Below are positions 8,243 through 17,201 of a DNA stretch of 64,000 nucleotides, one piece after another. Source of the DNA: an uncultured Paracoccaceae bacterium. Lineage in GTDB: Bacteria; Pseudomonadota; Alphaproteobacteria; Rhodobacterales; Rhodobacteraceae. The translations under genes were made by a program, and so were the position numbers. The first letter of the stretch is position 1. Every line of letters starts with the position of its first letter. The stretch lies in assembly GCA_947495795.1 (NCBI GenBank), contig CANMAI010000001.1, forward strand, positions 248,001 to 312,000. Direction: 5' to 3'. The notes under the pieces were generated by a model. It had not been told where the DNA came from, did no database searches, and saw only the letters and a list, made by a program, of their open reading frames with translations.

Positions 8243-8632
8243 ATGAACGATCTTCTCAAGTCAATGTCCGCCGCCAGCAGTGGCATGGCCGCACAATCCG
8301 CCCGGCTGCGGCTCACCTCGGAAAACATTGCCAATGCCGATACGCCGGGTTTCCGGCGCAAACTTGTCACCTTCGAAGTTATGGATGGCGCTTCCGATAG
8401 CCGTGCGGTCGCCACCGGCCGCACCTATCTCTCGGAAGCGGAACTTACCCAGATCTACGATCCCTCCCATCCCCTCGCGGGTGCCGATGGCTCATATGAA
8501 GGCTCAAATGTGAACCTGATGATCGAGCTTGGCGATGCCCGAGAGGCGCAGCGCAGCTACGAAGCGAACCTTAAAATGTTCGATCAGGCCCGCCAGATGA
8601 CGTCTTCACTTCTTGATATTATTCGCCGCTAG
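8243..8632 (+). CDS. flgC: Flagellar basal-body rod protein FlgC
   Basis: Proximal rod subunit, 129 residues. The N-terminal motif is SSGMAAQSARLRLTSENIANADTPGFRRK. The C-terminal coiled segment is MIELGDAREAQRSYEANLKMFDQARQM, which ends LLDIIRR as in other FlgC proteins. It starts 9 nt after flgB with a TAGGAGC ribosome-binding site. It is exported through the FliI/FlhA/FlhB apparatus without a signal peptide and polymerises in the periplasm with FliE and FlgB. Confidence 0.95.
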   Translation: MNDLLKSMSAASSGMAAQSARLRLTSENIANADTPGFRRKLVTFEVMDGASDSRAVATGRTYLSEAELTQIYDPSHPLAGADGSYEGSNVNLMIELGDAREAQRSYEANLKMFDQARQMTSSLLDIIRR

Positions 8633-8646
8633 AAAGGCCGCTTCCG

Positions 8647-8937
8647 ATGCAGATACCCTCCCACGTCGCCTCTCAACTCTACACAAACGCGCAATCCGCC
8701 ACCCAGGCCAGCCCCACGTCGGAGGATGGCAGCACATCCTTTGCCGAACTCGCCGCCAACTTCATGGATGCCATGCGCGCCGGGGAAGAAACGGCCAAGG
8801 CCGGGCTCACTGGCCGAGCCGATGCTCAGGCCGTCGTTGAAGCACTCGCTGCAACGGAGATTGCGGTGCAAACCGCCGTCACCGTGCGCGATCGCGTGGT
8901 GGAGGCCTATCAGGAAATCCTCCGCATGCCGGTATAA
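8647..8937 (+). CDS. fliE: Flagellar hook-basal body complex protein FliE
   Basis: FliE links the MS-ring to the rod and is the first exported rod component. The 96-residue protein has the family's C-terminal half: FAELAANFMDAMRAGEETAK, then DAQAVVEALAATEIAVQTAVTVRDRVVEAYQEILRMPV. It lies 14 nt after flgC and 4 nt before fliQ. The N-terminus is short and polar, as is usual. Confidence 0.93.
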   Translation: MQIPSHVASQLYTNAQSATQASPTSEDGSTSFAELAANFMDAMRAGEETAKAGLTGRADAQAVVEALAATEIAVQTAVTVRDRVVEAYQEILRMPV

Positions 8938-8941
8938 GCAC

Positions 8942-9205
8942 ATGACCGAAGGGGAGTTGATGGATATTCTCCGCCAGGGCCTCTGGCTTGCGGTGATGAT
9001 CTCCACACCTGTTCTGGGAATAGCGCTGCTGGTCGGCCTGGTCATCGGCCTCTTCCAAGCGCTTACATCCATCCAGGAAATGACTCTGACCTTCGTGCCA
9101 AAGCTCGGTGCCATCCTGGTCACTTTCTGGATCACCATGGCCTTCTCGGGCCAGCTTCTCGTCGTCTTCTATCAGGATGTCATCCTCCCCGTAGTGGCGG
9201 GATAG
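8942..9205 (+). CDS. fliQ: Flagellar export membrane protein FliQ
   Basis: Small inner-membrane component of the export gate, 87 residues with two membrane helices (about residues 16-36 and 50-75). Family signatures are PVLGIALLVGLVIGLFQALTSIQE and LTFVPKLGAILV. The start was placed at the ATG 4 nt after the fliE stop; the longer open frame upstream overlaps fliE in another frame. FliP, which normally pairs with it, is not in the window, while FliR, FlhB and FlhA are at 13-17 kb. Confidence 0.95.
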   Translation: MTEGELMDILRQGLWLAVMISTPVLGIALLVGLVIGLFQALTSIQEMTLTFVPKLGAILVTFWITMAFSGQLLVVFYQDVILPVVAG

Positions 9206-9234
9206 AGGGCAAACCCGCCGTAATCGATCAGACA

Positions 9235-9249
9235 TCAGCGCTTTCTTAA
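9235..9249 (-). promoter_or_regulatory. Weak CtrA-like half-site before flgF
   Basis: Read on the minus strand this is TTAAGAAAGCGCTGA: one perfect TTAA half (within GGTTAAGAAA) and a poor second half. It is 58 nt upstream of flgF in the 101-nt gap after fliQ, the longest gap in the flgB-fliL run, so a second promoter here is plausible. Confidence 0.25.
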
Positions 9250-9306
9250 CCACGAATCAGTCACTGTCGCCAAAAGCAGGCAACCATCCAGAACGGAGAG
9301 ACGATA

Positions 9307-10032
9307 ATGGACACCACCGGCTATGTCGCACTGTCACGCCAGTCCGGTCTCTTCCGGGAAATGCAGGCTGTCGCCAACAATATCGCCAATTCCTCCACCA
9401 ACGGCTTTCGCCGCGAAGGCCTTATCTTCGCCGAGATGATCAGCGCGCTGCCGGCAGAGGGCGGCTCCGTCGCGATGACGACCCCACGCGCGCGCTTCAC
9501 CGCGGATGCGCAGGGCGGGCTGGAGCGGACAGGCGGCACTTTTGATCTCGCAATAGAAGGCGGCGGCTTCTTCATGGTCGAAACGCCTGCAGGCCTCCGC
9601 CTCACCCGTGCGGGCAGCTTTTCTCCCAATGTCGATGGCGAACTGGTAAATCCTCAGGGCCATCGCCTTCTCGATGGCGGCGAAGCACCGATCTTCGTGC
9701 CGCCCGGCGCGGCTGGTGTCTCCATCGCGGCAGACGGTACGATGGCCGCGAACGGGCAACCCATCGCGCAGTTGGGTATCGTCCAGATCACCGATCCAAA
9801 CGCACTGTACCGCGAAGACGGCGTACTTTTCCGCCCCGAGGCGCCGCTGGAACCGGCCGCTGAGGCTGCCATACTTCAGGGCTTTCTCGAAAAATCCAAC
9901 GTCAATCCGGTAACGGAGCTGACACGCATGATCGAGGTTCAGCGCAGTTACGAGCTGGGCCAGAAACTGCTCGAAAAAGAAGATGAGCGTATCCGCGCCG
10001 TCACCCGCACCCTCGGCCAGGCCGCAAGTTAA
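9307..10032 (+). CDS. flgF: Flagellar basal-body rod protein FlgF
   Basis: Proximal/distal rod junction subunit, 241 residues. It has the rod N-terminal motif (VALSRQSGLFREMQAVANNIAN followed by SSTNGFRREG), a central domain with DLAIEGGGFFMVETPAGLRLTRAGSF, and the C-terminal helix VNPVTELTRMIEVQRSYELGQKLL. An AACGGAGAG ribosome-binding site precedes it. It starts a flgF-flgG-flgA-flgH-fliL run after a 101-nt gap. Confidence 0.96.
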   Translation: MDTTGYVALSRQSGLFREMQAVANNIANSSTNGFRREGLIFAEMISALPAEGGSVAMTTPRARFTADAQGGLERTGGTFDLAIEGGGFFMVETPAGLRLTRAGSFSPNVDGELVNPQGHRLLDGGEAPIFVPPGAAGVSIAADGTMAANGQPIAQLGIVQITDPNALYREDGVLFRPEAPLEPAAEAAILQGFLEKSNVNPVTELTRMIEVQRSYELGQKLLEKEDERIRAVTRTLGQAAS

Positions 10033-10041
10033 GGAGATATC

Positions 10042-10827
10042 ATGAGAGCGCTCAATATTGCAGCAACCGGAATGGAAGCCCAGCAAACAAGGGTCGAGGT
10101 GATCTCAAATAACCTCGCGAACATGTCCACTACCGCTTACAATGCCCGCCGCGCAGATTTTGCGGATCTACATTATCAGCAGGTCACACGGGCCGGCACC
10201 ATCAACGCGGCCGATGGTACGGTGTTGCCGACCGGTGTTCAGCTCGGGCTCGGCGTCCGGGCGGCGGCTGTCTCTATGGAAATCGAGCAGGGCTCGCTTC
10301 AGGCAACCGGCGGAGATCTTGATGTCGCGATTGAGGGAGCCGGCTATCTGGAGGTTACGCTGCCCTCCGGGTTATCAGGCTACACGCGGGATGGCGCTCT
10401 CAAACGTACCGGAGATGGCCTGATCGTCACTGCCGATGGGCATCCGGTGATCCCGGAAATCACGATCCCTGACGAAACGCGCGAGCTTTCCATCAATGCC
10501 GATGGAGAGGTCTACGCCTATTTCGACGATCAGGTGGAGGCGCAGTTGCTCGGCCAGTTCTCTCTCGTGGCGTTCTCGAACGAGAAGGGCTTGGAGGCAA
10601 TCGGCTCCAATCTCTACCTCGAAACGGCAGCCTCAGGCCAACCATTGGTGGGAGATCCCGGAACAGACGGGCTTGGCACCTTTCGCCAGGGCTATCTGGA
10701 GGCGTCCTCGGTGGATGCTGTCCGCGAAATCACCGAACTGATAGAGGCACAGCGCGGTTATGAACTGAACGCCAAGGTCATCACCGCAGCCGACCAGATG
10801 CTCGGCGCAACCACGCAGATCCGATGA
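10042..10827 (+). CDS. flgG: Flagellar distal rod protein FlgG
   Basis: Distal rod subunit, 261 residues, the standard family length. It has N-terminal MRALNIAATGMEAQQTRVEVISNNLANMST, a central DVAIEGAGYLEVTLPSGLSGYTRDGAL segment, and C-terminal SSVDAVREITELIEAQRGYELNAKVI. It starts 9 nt after flgF behind a TAAGGAGAT site. The stop overlaps the flgA start by 4 nt. Confidence 0.97.
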   Translation: MRALNIAATGMEAQQTRVEVISNNLANMSTTAYNARRADFADLHYQQVTRAGTINAADGTVLPTGVQLGLGVRAAAVSMEIEQGSLQATGGDLDVAIEGAGYLEVTLPSGLSGYTRDGALKRTGDGLIVTADGHPVIPEITIPDETRELSINADGEVYAYFDDQVEAQLLGQFSLVAFSNEKGLEAIGSNLYLETAASGQPLVGDPGTDGLGTFRQGYLEASSVDAVREITELIEAQRGYELNAKVITAADQMLGATTQIR

Positions 10828-11240
10828 TCAGAACGACACTTCTATTTCTATTTCTGGCACAGGTCGCTGCAGCGGATGCGCTTCTGGCCAATCGCGCCAT
10901 TCCCAGCCGCTCCGTCATCACGGCGTTGGATATACGCCCGTCAGAGCACAGCGTTCCCGGCGCTTACACCGATCCGGCGGAGGTGATCGGCATGGAAGCG
11001 CGCGTCACAATCTACCCCGGCCGCCCCATTCGGCGGGGCGATCTCATGGCGCCGGCTGTGGTTGAGCGCAACCAGATCGTTTCCCTCCAATACGCAACCA
11101 ACGGTCTTTTCATCGAAACTGAGGGCAGGGCGCTTGGCAGGGCGGGCATCGGTGATCTGATACGCGTGATGAACCTGAATTCACGCACAACTGTAACCGG
11201 CCGGGTTGGCCCCAGCGGCATTGTTGAGGTCGGAAAATGA
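10824..11240 (+). CDS. flgA: Flagellar P-ring assembly chaperone FlgA
   Basis: Periplasmic chaperone for FlgI P-ring assembly. It has 138 residues with a short Sec signal peptide (residues 1 to about 18, LLFLFLAQVAAADA) and then an SAF-type domain (NRAIPSRSVITALDIRP, VTIYPGRPIRRGDL, NQIVSLQYATNGLFIETEGRALGRAGIGD). It is shorter than enterobacterial FlgA but usual for alphaproteobacteria. It overlaps flgG at the start and flgH at the end. FlgI itself is not in the window. Confidence 0.9.
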   Translation: MIRTTLLFLFLAQVAAADALLANRAIPSRSVITALDIRPSEHSVPGAYTDPAEVIGMEARVTIYPGRPIRRGDLMAPAVVERNQIVSLQYATNGLFIETEGRALGRAGIGDLIRVMNLNSRTTVTGRVGPSGIVEVGK

Positions 11241-11992
11241 AGTTCAAATCCCTAGTGATAACACTGGCTTGCATTGGCGCTGTTTCTGCCTGTGGCAGGT
11301 TGGAGCAAGTTGGGCGCGCGCCTGCAATGTCGGATGTCGGCGGCCCGATCCAGCCCGTTCCCTACGCCGTAGCACCGGCGCGTGCGGCGCTTGCGGTTCC
11401 GCAGCCCGCCGCAATCCGGCAGGGCAATGCGCGCGCATCTCTCTGGAATTCCGGCCCGACATCCCTTTTCGGAGACAGACGTGCCAGCCAGAAGGGCGAC
11501 ATCCTGACAGTGATGATCGAGATTGACGATCAGGCGCAAATCCAGAACTCAACAGCCCGCAGTCGCTCGGGCTCCGAGAGTGTTGGCGTGCCGAATCTCA
11601 TTGGTATTCCGCAAATCCTCGATCGCGCCATCCTTCCGGAAGGTGCATCTTCAGCAAATCTAGCCGACCTAAATTCCAGCTCCAGCTCTGCTGGCGATGG
11701 GTCTGTCCGCCGAAACGAGAAGATCACCTTGCGCGTGGCGGCCACGGTAGTGGATGTTCTTCCGAACGGCCATCTTGTGGTGCAGGGCAATCAGGAAGTT
11801 CGTGTTAATTTCGAACTCAGAGATCTGCAGGTCGCCGGTATCGTACGGCCCGAGGATATCTCGCGCCAGAACCAGATAACGTATGATAAGATCGCTGGTG
11901 CCCGTATTTCCTACGGTGGGCGCGGGCAGATCACAGATGTCCAGCAGCCGCGCCTTGGCCAGCAGGTCGTCGATATTCTGCTGCCTTTCTAG
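11237..11992 (+). CDS. flgH: Flagellar L-ring lipoprotein FlgH
   Basis: Outer-membrane L-ring subunit, 251 residues. It has a lipoprotein signal peptide with lipobox AVSAC (Cys about residue 19). The conserved L-ring body follows: SLFGDRRASQKGDILTVMIEI, then LRVAATVVDVLPNGHLVVQGNQEVRVN, then GIVRPEDISRQNQI and the C-terminal ARISYGGRGQITDVQQP. It overlaps flgA by 4 nt and is followed by fliL after 11 nt. Confidence 0.96.
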   Translation: MKFKSLVITLACIGAVSACGRLEQVGRAPAMSDVGGPIQPVPYAVAPARAALAVPQPAAIRQGNARASLWNSGPTSLFGDRRASQKGDILTVMIEIDDQAQIQNSTARSRSGSESVGVPNLIGIPQILDRAILPEGASSANLADLNSSSSSAGDGSVRRNEKITLRVAATVVDVLPNGHLVVQGNQEVRVNFELRDLQVAGIVRPEDISRQNQITYDKIAGARISYGGRGQITDVQQPRLGQQVVDILLPF

Positions 11993-12003
11993 GAAATCAA
12001 CCC

Positions 12004-12537
12004 GTGAAGCTTCTCCTTCCCATTCTCTTCGTTGTGATCGGCCTCGGTGCAGGCGTAGGTGCCGGCATGATGCTAAAACCCGATCCGATGGCCGACTGCA
12101 AGGCAATGGAAATGGGGGAACTGGCGCTGGATGCTGAAGCTGCGGCCGCCTGTGAAGAGCTGAGGGCTGAGGCGAAAAAAATGGCGGAGGCTGCAAAGAA
12201 AGATGCAGCCGTGCCAACCAGCTTCGCATCTCTCAAACGCCAATTTGTCGTGCCTATTCTGAAAGGTGAACAAGTGACCGCGCTTGTGGTGGCGTCCTTG
12301 GCAATTGAGGTTGTCGAAGGTTCGGAAGAGATCGTCTTTGATAGGGAGCCAAAACTTCGCGACGCATTCCTCGAAGTGCTGTTCGTGCATGCACATTCGG
12401 GTGGCTTTGACGGCGAATTCACATCACCCTCCGCGATTGGAGATCTGAAGGGACGACTCTACGAAACCGCTGAACCAATTGTGGGCGACGTGCTGAGAGA
12501 TGTTTTGCTGACTGAAATCGTACGACAGGATTACTGA
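12004..12537 (+). CDS. fliL: FliL-type basal-body-associated protein
   Basis: 177-residue protein that starts with GTG. It has one N-terminal membrane helix (about residues 4-24, LLPILFVVIGLGAGVGAGMML), a charged Ala/Glu/Lys-rich linker that may form a coiled coil (about residues 45-65), and a C-terminal periplasmic domain. That domain carries FVVPILKGEQVTALVVASLAIEV and an end (LKGRLYETAEPIVGDVLRDVLLTEIVRQ) resembling FliL. FliL stabilises the stators around the motor. The linker is longer and more polar than in classical FliL. Its place at the end of the flgF-flgH run supports the call. Confidence 0.75.
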   Translation: MKLLLPILFVVIGLGAGVGAGMMLKPDPMADCKAMEMGELALDAEAAAACEELRAEAKKMAEAAKKDAAVPTSFASLKRQFVVPILKGEQVTALVVASLAIEVVEGSEEIVFDREPKLRDAFLEVLFVHAHSGGFDGEFTSPSAIGDLKGRLYETAEPIVGDVLRDVLLTEIVRQDY

Positions 12538-12551
12538 TGAAAGAGGCTGGA

Positions 12552-12608
12552 GCAGAGCTGTATATCCGGGAAGATTTTCCGCCGTCCTCCAACAGGATGG
12601 AGCTCTGC
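12552..12608. terminator. Possible convergent terminator region after fliL
   Basis: In the 244-nt gap between convergent fliL and the flhB-side genes, GCAGAGCT (12552-12559) is matched by AGCTCTGC (12601-12608). The loop is long (41 nt) and no T-run follows, so the terminator call is weak. Nothing else recognisable lies in this gap. Confidence 0.3.
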
Positions 12609-12781
12609 AAAGCATACTTAGCGTTTCCAAATTAACCTAAGATATGTCTTCGACAGAAAGCCGAAAGCACCGGATGCATGATAGGGCTCTGGCGTTTCGC
12701 GTACTGTTGGAGACGCGCTGATCTCAGAGAGTACAAGCGATGGCACACTCTCCCACCGGCGCAGCTTGCCCACTCTTTTCG

Positions 12782-13183
12782 TTATTCCTCCGACGGGCGG
12801 CCGTCGCGCTCTGCCCTTGCAATCCGCGCATTCTTTGCCTTTATAGCATCCTCTTTCTGCAACCGGGTAACCGCCGTGGTTTGCCCAAAGCTGCGCCGAA
12901 GATGCACCATCGCCTGCTCGCGCAGCGCTTTTTCCGCGGTTTCTCTCACATCCAGTTGTGTCCGGCTCTGATCTGACCAGCGCTGCCATTTGGCGTAGCT
13001 CACAAGATCGCTCGGAGCTTGGCGGCCAGGTTTCGGCATTTCTGCAACAGCTGTGTGACTGAGCGAAAGCCGCGCAATTTTCAGGGCCTGCAATCTCGCA
13101 TTTACTTCGGACAGCCTTGCCATATCACGTGTGAGCGCAAATTCGGTTATTTGCGCAAGGGCTTTCCAGTCCCTTTCGCTCAT
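12782..13183 (-). CDS. Small helical protein downstream of flhB, possible FliJ analogue
   Basis: This 133-residue, basic, almost wholly helical protein starts in a 4-nt overlap with the flhB stop and ends the flhA-fliR-flhB unit. Visible features are heptad-like stretches (EVNARLQALKIARLSL and AEKALREQAMVHLRRS), a Trp-rich middle and a Lys/Arg-rich tail. No signal peptide or membrane helix is seen. FliJ is a similar-sized coiled-coil export protein with low sequence conservation and is missing next to fliI in this window. The FliJ idea is inference from size, composition and coupling to export genes. Confidence 0.6.
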   Translation of the reverse strand: MSERDWKALAQITEFALTRDMARLSEVNARLQALKIARLSLSHTAVAEMPKPGRQAPSDLVSYAKWQRWSDQSRTQLDVRETAEKALREQAMVHLRRSFGQTTAVTRLQKEDAIKAKNARIARAERDGRPSEE

Positions 13184-14295
13184 CCCACAGCGCCCTTGTC
13201 TGCTGCAAAACCCTGGGCACGCGCCTTGCGACGCATATCTTCGGCAAAGCGGATCGCAACCGCCACGGCGCGGTACTGCTCCACGGGTATCTCGCTTCCA
13301 ACCTCAACAAGATCGTGGAGTGCGCGGGCTGTTGGAACATCGCGGTGCAGGGGCACGCCCGCACCGTCCGCAACTTCACGGATTCGCAGTGCAATCTCGT
13401 CCACTCCCTTGGCAACACAAACCGGCGCAGTTCCTTTCTCCCGCGACCATTTCAGGGCCACGGCGACATGCGTTGGGTTCACGATCACCACATCTGCCGT
13501 CGGTACGTCGGCAAGCATCTGGCTGGAAGCAATCTCCTGCGCCCGCTGCCTGCGTTTCGATTTGAAATGCGGGTCGCCCTCCGCCTCTTTGTGCTCATCC
13601 TTTATGTCCTGATGAGACATGCGGAGCTTTCGCGCATGATCGAAACGCTGCCACAAAAGATCCACGAACGCGATGGCGGCGGCGATGATCGCCACACCGA
13701 GCAGAAGCTTTTGGAACAACTCGCCCAGCACGGCCGTCATGGATGCGGGTGCCGCACGGGCGGCGCCGACGATCATCGAGACCTCAGAGGCAAGAAGATA
13801 GTAGGCCGTTACCGAGATTGTCGCGAGTTTCACGAAGCTTTTGGCAAACTCGACAAGGCCGGTTGGGCCGTACTTGTTCTTGGCGTTGGAAACCAGCGAG
13901 ATGCGCGAGAGCTTCGGCACCAGCTTCTCTCCGGATACGACAAAAGCCCCCTGCGCAAGCAGCACGGCGAGTGCCGCCGCAAAGGGGAGGATAAGAAACG
14001 GAGCGAGGTTGAAGGCAAACTCAAGCACGATGGACGCGGTGAGTTGCCCTCCACCCGGCCCAAGCACCCGCCCGGTCAGCTTTTCGGGATGATCCAGAAA
14101 TACCGTCAGAGCGCCCGCAGCCTGCTGCAAGCCCGCTGTTCCGACAATCATCGCCGCCATCAGAAAACCGATATAGGCAGCCGCAGACGAAACCTCCATC
14201 GATTTGGCGATATCACCCTTCTTTCGGGCGTCTTCCAGCTTTTTGGGTGTAGGGTCATAGGTCTTTTCCCCGCCCGACCCCTCGCTTTCGCTCAT
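13180..14295 (-). CDS. flhB: Flagellar export switch protein FlhB
   Basis: Export-gate membrane protein and substrate-specificity switch, 371 residues. It has a cytosolic N-terminus (DPTPKKLEDARKKGDIAKS), four membrane helices, and a cytoplasmic domain with the autocleavage motif NPTH at about residues 273-276. After NPTH come VAVALKW and the GVDEIALRIREVADGAGVPLHRDVPTARAL segment typical of the family. It overlaps fliR upstream and the small helical protein downstream. FliK (769-2208) is its ruler partner. Confidence 0.97.
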   Translation of the reverse strand: MSESEGSGGEKTYDPTPKKLEDARKKGDIAKSMEVSSAAAYIGFLMAAMIVGTAGLQQAAGALTVFLDHPEKLTGRVLGPGGGQLTASIVLEFAFNLAPFLILPFAAALAVLLAQGAFVVSGEKLVPKLSRISLVSNAKNKYGPTGLVEFAKSFVKLATISVTAYYLLASEVSMIVGAARAAPASMTAVLGELFQKLLLGVAIIAAAIAFVDLLWQRFDHARKLRMSHQDIKDEHKEAEGDPHFKSKRRQRAQEIASSQMLADVPTADVVIVNPTHVAVALKWSREKGTAPVCVAKGVDEIALRIREVADGAGVPLHRDVPTARALHDLVEVGSEIPVEQYRAVAVAIRFAEDMRRKARAQGFAADKGAVG

Positions 14296-15074
14296 CGGGG
14301 CACCTCAAACGGAGCGGCAAAAGCGCCATCCAAAGTGTCGGACCATGTGTTGAGTATCAAGGGCGCGGCCAGCAACAGCAGCAATAGTGTTGCGGCGGTA
14401 ATGGCCGGTGCGCCGACGAATGCCACCATCAGCTGTGGCATCGCCCGATTGATTGCACCAAGGGCCACATTGTAGAGGAAGGCCGCTATCACGAAGGGGG
14501 CGGCGAGCGTGAAGGCAAGCGCGAAGGCCCTGACAGCATGGGAAACACCCCATTGTGCGATATCGCTTCCCGTCATCACACCGCCGAATCCGATCACCTG
14601 ATAAGAAGTTACCATCGCCTCGATTGCCTTGAGGTGGAGATCGAGCGCCATTGCCAACGCCAGCCCGGAGAGCACGAGGATGTTGCCAATTGCCGGCATC
14701 GGATCGGGTGCGATACCGGCACCCGCAATCTGTGCAAGCGCGGTCGTTTGTGCGGCGATCGAACCCGCGAGTTGCAGCGCCATCACCAGCAACCGGAACG
14801 CCAGGCCAATGGCCACCCCCACTGCGATCTCGGCAGCAATTGCGGCCGCAAGGCGCATGAAAGGCCATTCACCCGCCAGCGGTGTTGCGTCAATTAGCGG
14901 CCAGACAACAAATGTGAAAGCAAGCGCTGCCGCCAGACGCACGCGCATGGGGATGAACTGCTCGCCGATACCTGGCATCAGACCCACGATTGCGGCGACA
15001 CGCGCGAAAGTCAGTAATGCGGCGATCAACGCCACTTCGCTGAAATCCAGCAATGCCGCCACCAAATCGAACAT
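14292..15074 (-). CDS. fliR: Flagellar export membrane protein FliR
   Basis: Export-gate inner-membrane protein, 260 residues with about six hydrophobic helices. Characteristic parts are FARVAAIVGLMPGIGEQFIPMRVR near the N-terminus, EIAVGVAIGLAFRLLVMALQLAGSI in the middle, and FLYNVALGAINRAMPQLMVAFVGAPA toward the end. It overlaps flhA by 1 nt and flhB by 4 nt, so the three are translated as one coupled unit. Confidence 0.95.
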   Translation of the reverse strand: MFDLVAALLDFSEVALIAALLTFARVAAIVGLMPGIGEQFIPMRVRLAAALAFTFVVWPLIDATPLAGEWPFMRLAAAIAAEIAVGVAIGLAFRLLVMALQLAGSIAAQTTALAQIAGAGIAPDPMPAIGNILVLSGLALAMALDLHLKAIEAMVTSYQVIGFGGVMTGSDIAQWGVSHAVRAFALAFTLAAPFVIAAFLYNVALGAINRAMPQLMVAFVGAPAITAATLLLLLLAAPLILNTWSDTLDGAFAAPFEVPR

Positions 15075-17161
15075 CAGGCGACGCCAACCATAGCAGGCTT
15101 GGTCTGATGAGAGATCTCATCAAAGGAAAACACCGGGTTGCGGATGCCCTTTGCCGAGAGAACCGTGTGCAAGAAGCGCCTGCGCCGCGTCGTGGTGATA
15201 ATCGCCGGATAGCGCCCGCGGTTGCCTGCATCCGCCACCTTTTCGGCGATAGCATTGGCCAATCGGTTGAACTCCGATGGCGGGAGGGCGACATCGATCA
15301 CCGAGCCTTCGGCCTCGATCTGGTGCTCCTGGAAAAGCTCTTCCCAGGCAGGGGCCAACTGGATCAGGGGCAATGTACCGTCCGGTTCCTGCAACTCTGC
15401 CGTGATCTGGAAACCCAGACGGTGGCGCACATGCTCCGCCAGTGCCTCCGGCACCTGCGTGGCACCATTTGCCTCGCCCACCGCCTCTAGAATAAGCGGC
15501 AAATTGCGGATCGAAACACGTTCCTCCAGGAGAAGCCGCAGCACCGCCTGCAGCTGATCCACCGGCACCTTGTCGGGAATGAACTCATCCACGATTCGCC
15601 GATTCGCCTCCGCCCTCTGGCCATCGGAGAGCGAGATGAACTCATCGAGCAGCCGCCGCATCGTGCGCCGTGTGAAAAGCCGGGCAAAGTTCTGCTTGAT
15701 CACCTCCAGCATATGCGTGGCGATCACTTCCGTCGGGCTCACCACCGAAAATCCCTCAAGCGCTGCTGCCTCCTGCTCGGCGGGCTCGATCCACCGTGCA
15801 GGCGCGCCGTAAACAGGCTCCGCCACATTCCGCCCGGCAGGTGCTGCGGGCGCCTCTTCGCTCAGGAGCATCAGCATCTTGCCCACATCCACTTCGGATC
15901 GCGCCACCTCCACACCCTGGATGCGGATCGTGTAGGTGCCATCGGGCAAAGCCACGTTGTCCGTCAGCCGTATCTCGGGCAGGATCAGCCCATATTCCTG
16001 GGCGATATGGTTGCGCATGTTCACAATCCGGCTGTCGAGCCCCGTGGCCTCCTCCATCACACTCGTCACCAGATTGGCGGCAAACTCCATATGGATCTCA
16101 TCCACATCCAGCATGTCCCCGAGCTTTTTCCTCGGTGCTTCCTCGACTACGCGTTCCTCGGCCTTCTGAGCCGCTTCTCGCCCCGTTTTCGCTCGCGCCG
16201 CGATCCATGCAGCAGCCCCCAGAACGCCCGCTCCGGCGACAAAGGGCAGGAAGGGCAGGCCGGGGATCAGCGCGAAAACCGCCATCAGAGCCGCAACCGT
16301 GCCCAAGGCCATCGGGTAGCCGCCCATCTGCTCCACCAACGCGCGATCAGCCGAGCCCATCGCGCCGCCCTTGGAGAGGAGAAGCGCCGCAGCGATGGAG
16401 ATGATCACCGCAGGCACCTGCGTTACCAGACCATCGCCAACCGTCAGGATGGAATACGTCTCAAACGCTTGCCCGACAGGCATATCGTGCAGGAAAATAC
16501 CGATCAGAAGGCCCATCACCAGATTGAGCATCGTGATCAAAAGGCCCGCCACAGCGTCGCCCTTCACGAACTTGGAGGCACCATCGAGCGAGCCGAAAAA
16601 CGTCGTCTCCTCCTGCTCCAGTTTTCGCCGCGCCCGCGCTTCCTCATGCGTGATCGCACCGGCGGCAACGTCGCTGTCTATCGCCATTTGCTTGCCAGGC
16701 ATCGCATCCAGCGCAAACCGCGCGCCCACCTCCGCCATGCGGCCTGCGCCCTTGGTGATCACGATGAAATTCACGATCATCAGCACCGTGAACACCACAA
16801 GGCCAAGCACCACAGAACCGCCCATGATGAACATTGCAAAGCCTTCGATCACACCGCCCGCAGCGCCGGAGCCCTTATGCCCTTCCCCGATAATCAGCTT
16901 GGTGGAGGAAACGTTCAGCGAGAGCCGCAGCATCAGGCTGGAAAGCAGGATCGTCGGGAAGGCCGAGAAATCCAGTGGACGCTCGATGAAGAGAGTGATC
17001 GTAAAGATCAGGATGGCCAGCCCGAAAGACGCTGCAAGCCCCAGATCCAGCACGATCGCGGGCATCGGCAGGACCATCATGACGATCACGGCCATCAGCG
17101 CCAGCGCAAGCAGGATCGTTGGGTTAAAGAGATCGGCGATGCGCAGGGTCGGGTTCACCAA
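15074..17161 (-). CDS. flhA: Flagellar export gate protein FlhA
   Basis: Largest export-gate component, 695 residues, the family's normal size. Its N-terminal half has about eight membrane helices, including the conserved FHIPEP-like region around DALPGKQMAIDSDVAAGAI and KGDAVAGLLITMLNLVMGLLIG. Its C-terminal cytoplasmic domain contains VDQLQAVLRLLLEERVSIRNLPLILEA, which docks chaperone-substrate complexes. It leads the flhA-fliR-flhB unit. The transglycosylase upstream is 40 nt away on the same strand and probably belongs to the same transcript. Confidence 0.97.
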   Translation of the reverse strand: MVNPTLRIADLFNPTILLALALMAVIVMMVLPMPAIVLDLGLAASFGLAILIFTITLFIERPLDFSAFPTILLSSLMLRLSLNVSSTKLIIGEGHKGSGAAGGVIEGFAMFIMGGSVVLGLVVFTVLMIVNFIVITKGAGRMAEVGARFALDAMPGKQMAIDSDVAAGAITHEEARARRKLEQEETTFFGSLDGASKFVKGDAVAGLLITMLNLVMGLLIGIFLHDMPVGQAFETYSILTVGDGLVTQVPAVIISIAAALLLSKGGAMGSADRALVEQMGGYPMALGTVAALMAVFALIPGLPFLPFVAGAGVLGAAAWIAARAKTGREAAQKAEERVVEEAPRKKLGDMLDVDEIHMEFAANLVTSVMEEATGLDSRIVNMRNHIAQEYGLILPEIRLTDNVALPDGTYTIRIQGVEVARSEVDVGKMLMLLSEEAPAAPAGRNVAEPVYGAPARWIEPAEQEAAALEGFSVVSPTEVIATHMLEVIKQNFARLFTRRTMRRLLDEFISLSDGQRAEANRRIVDEFIPDKVPVDQLQAVLRLLLEERVSIRNLPLILEAVGEANGATQVPEALAEHVRHRLGFQITAELQEPDGTLPLIQLAPAWEELFQEHQIEAEGSVIDVALPPSEFNRLANAIAEKVADAGNRGRYPAIITTTRRRRFLHTVLSAKGIRNPVFSFDEISHQTKPAMVGVA

Positions 17162-17201
17162 TGCACCTCAACAAGGCCAGCAGAAGAGCGTGCAAAACCC
17201 A

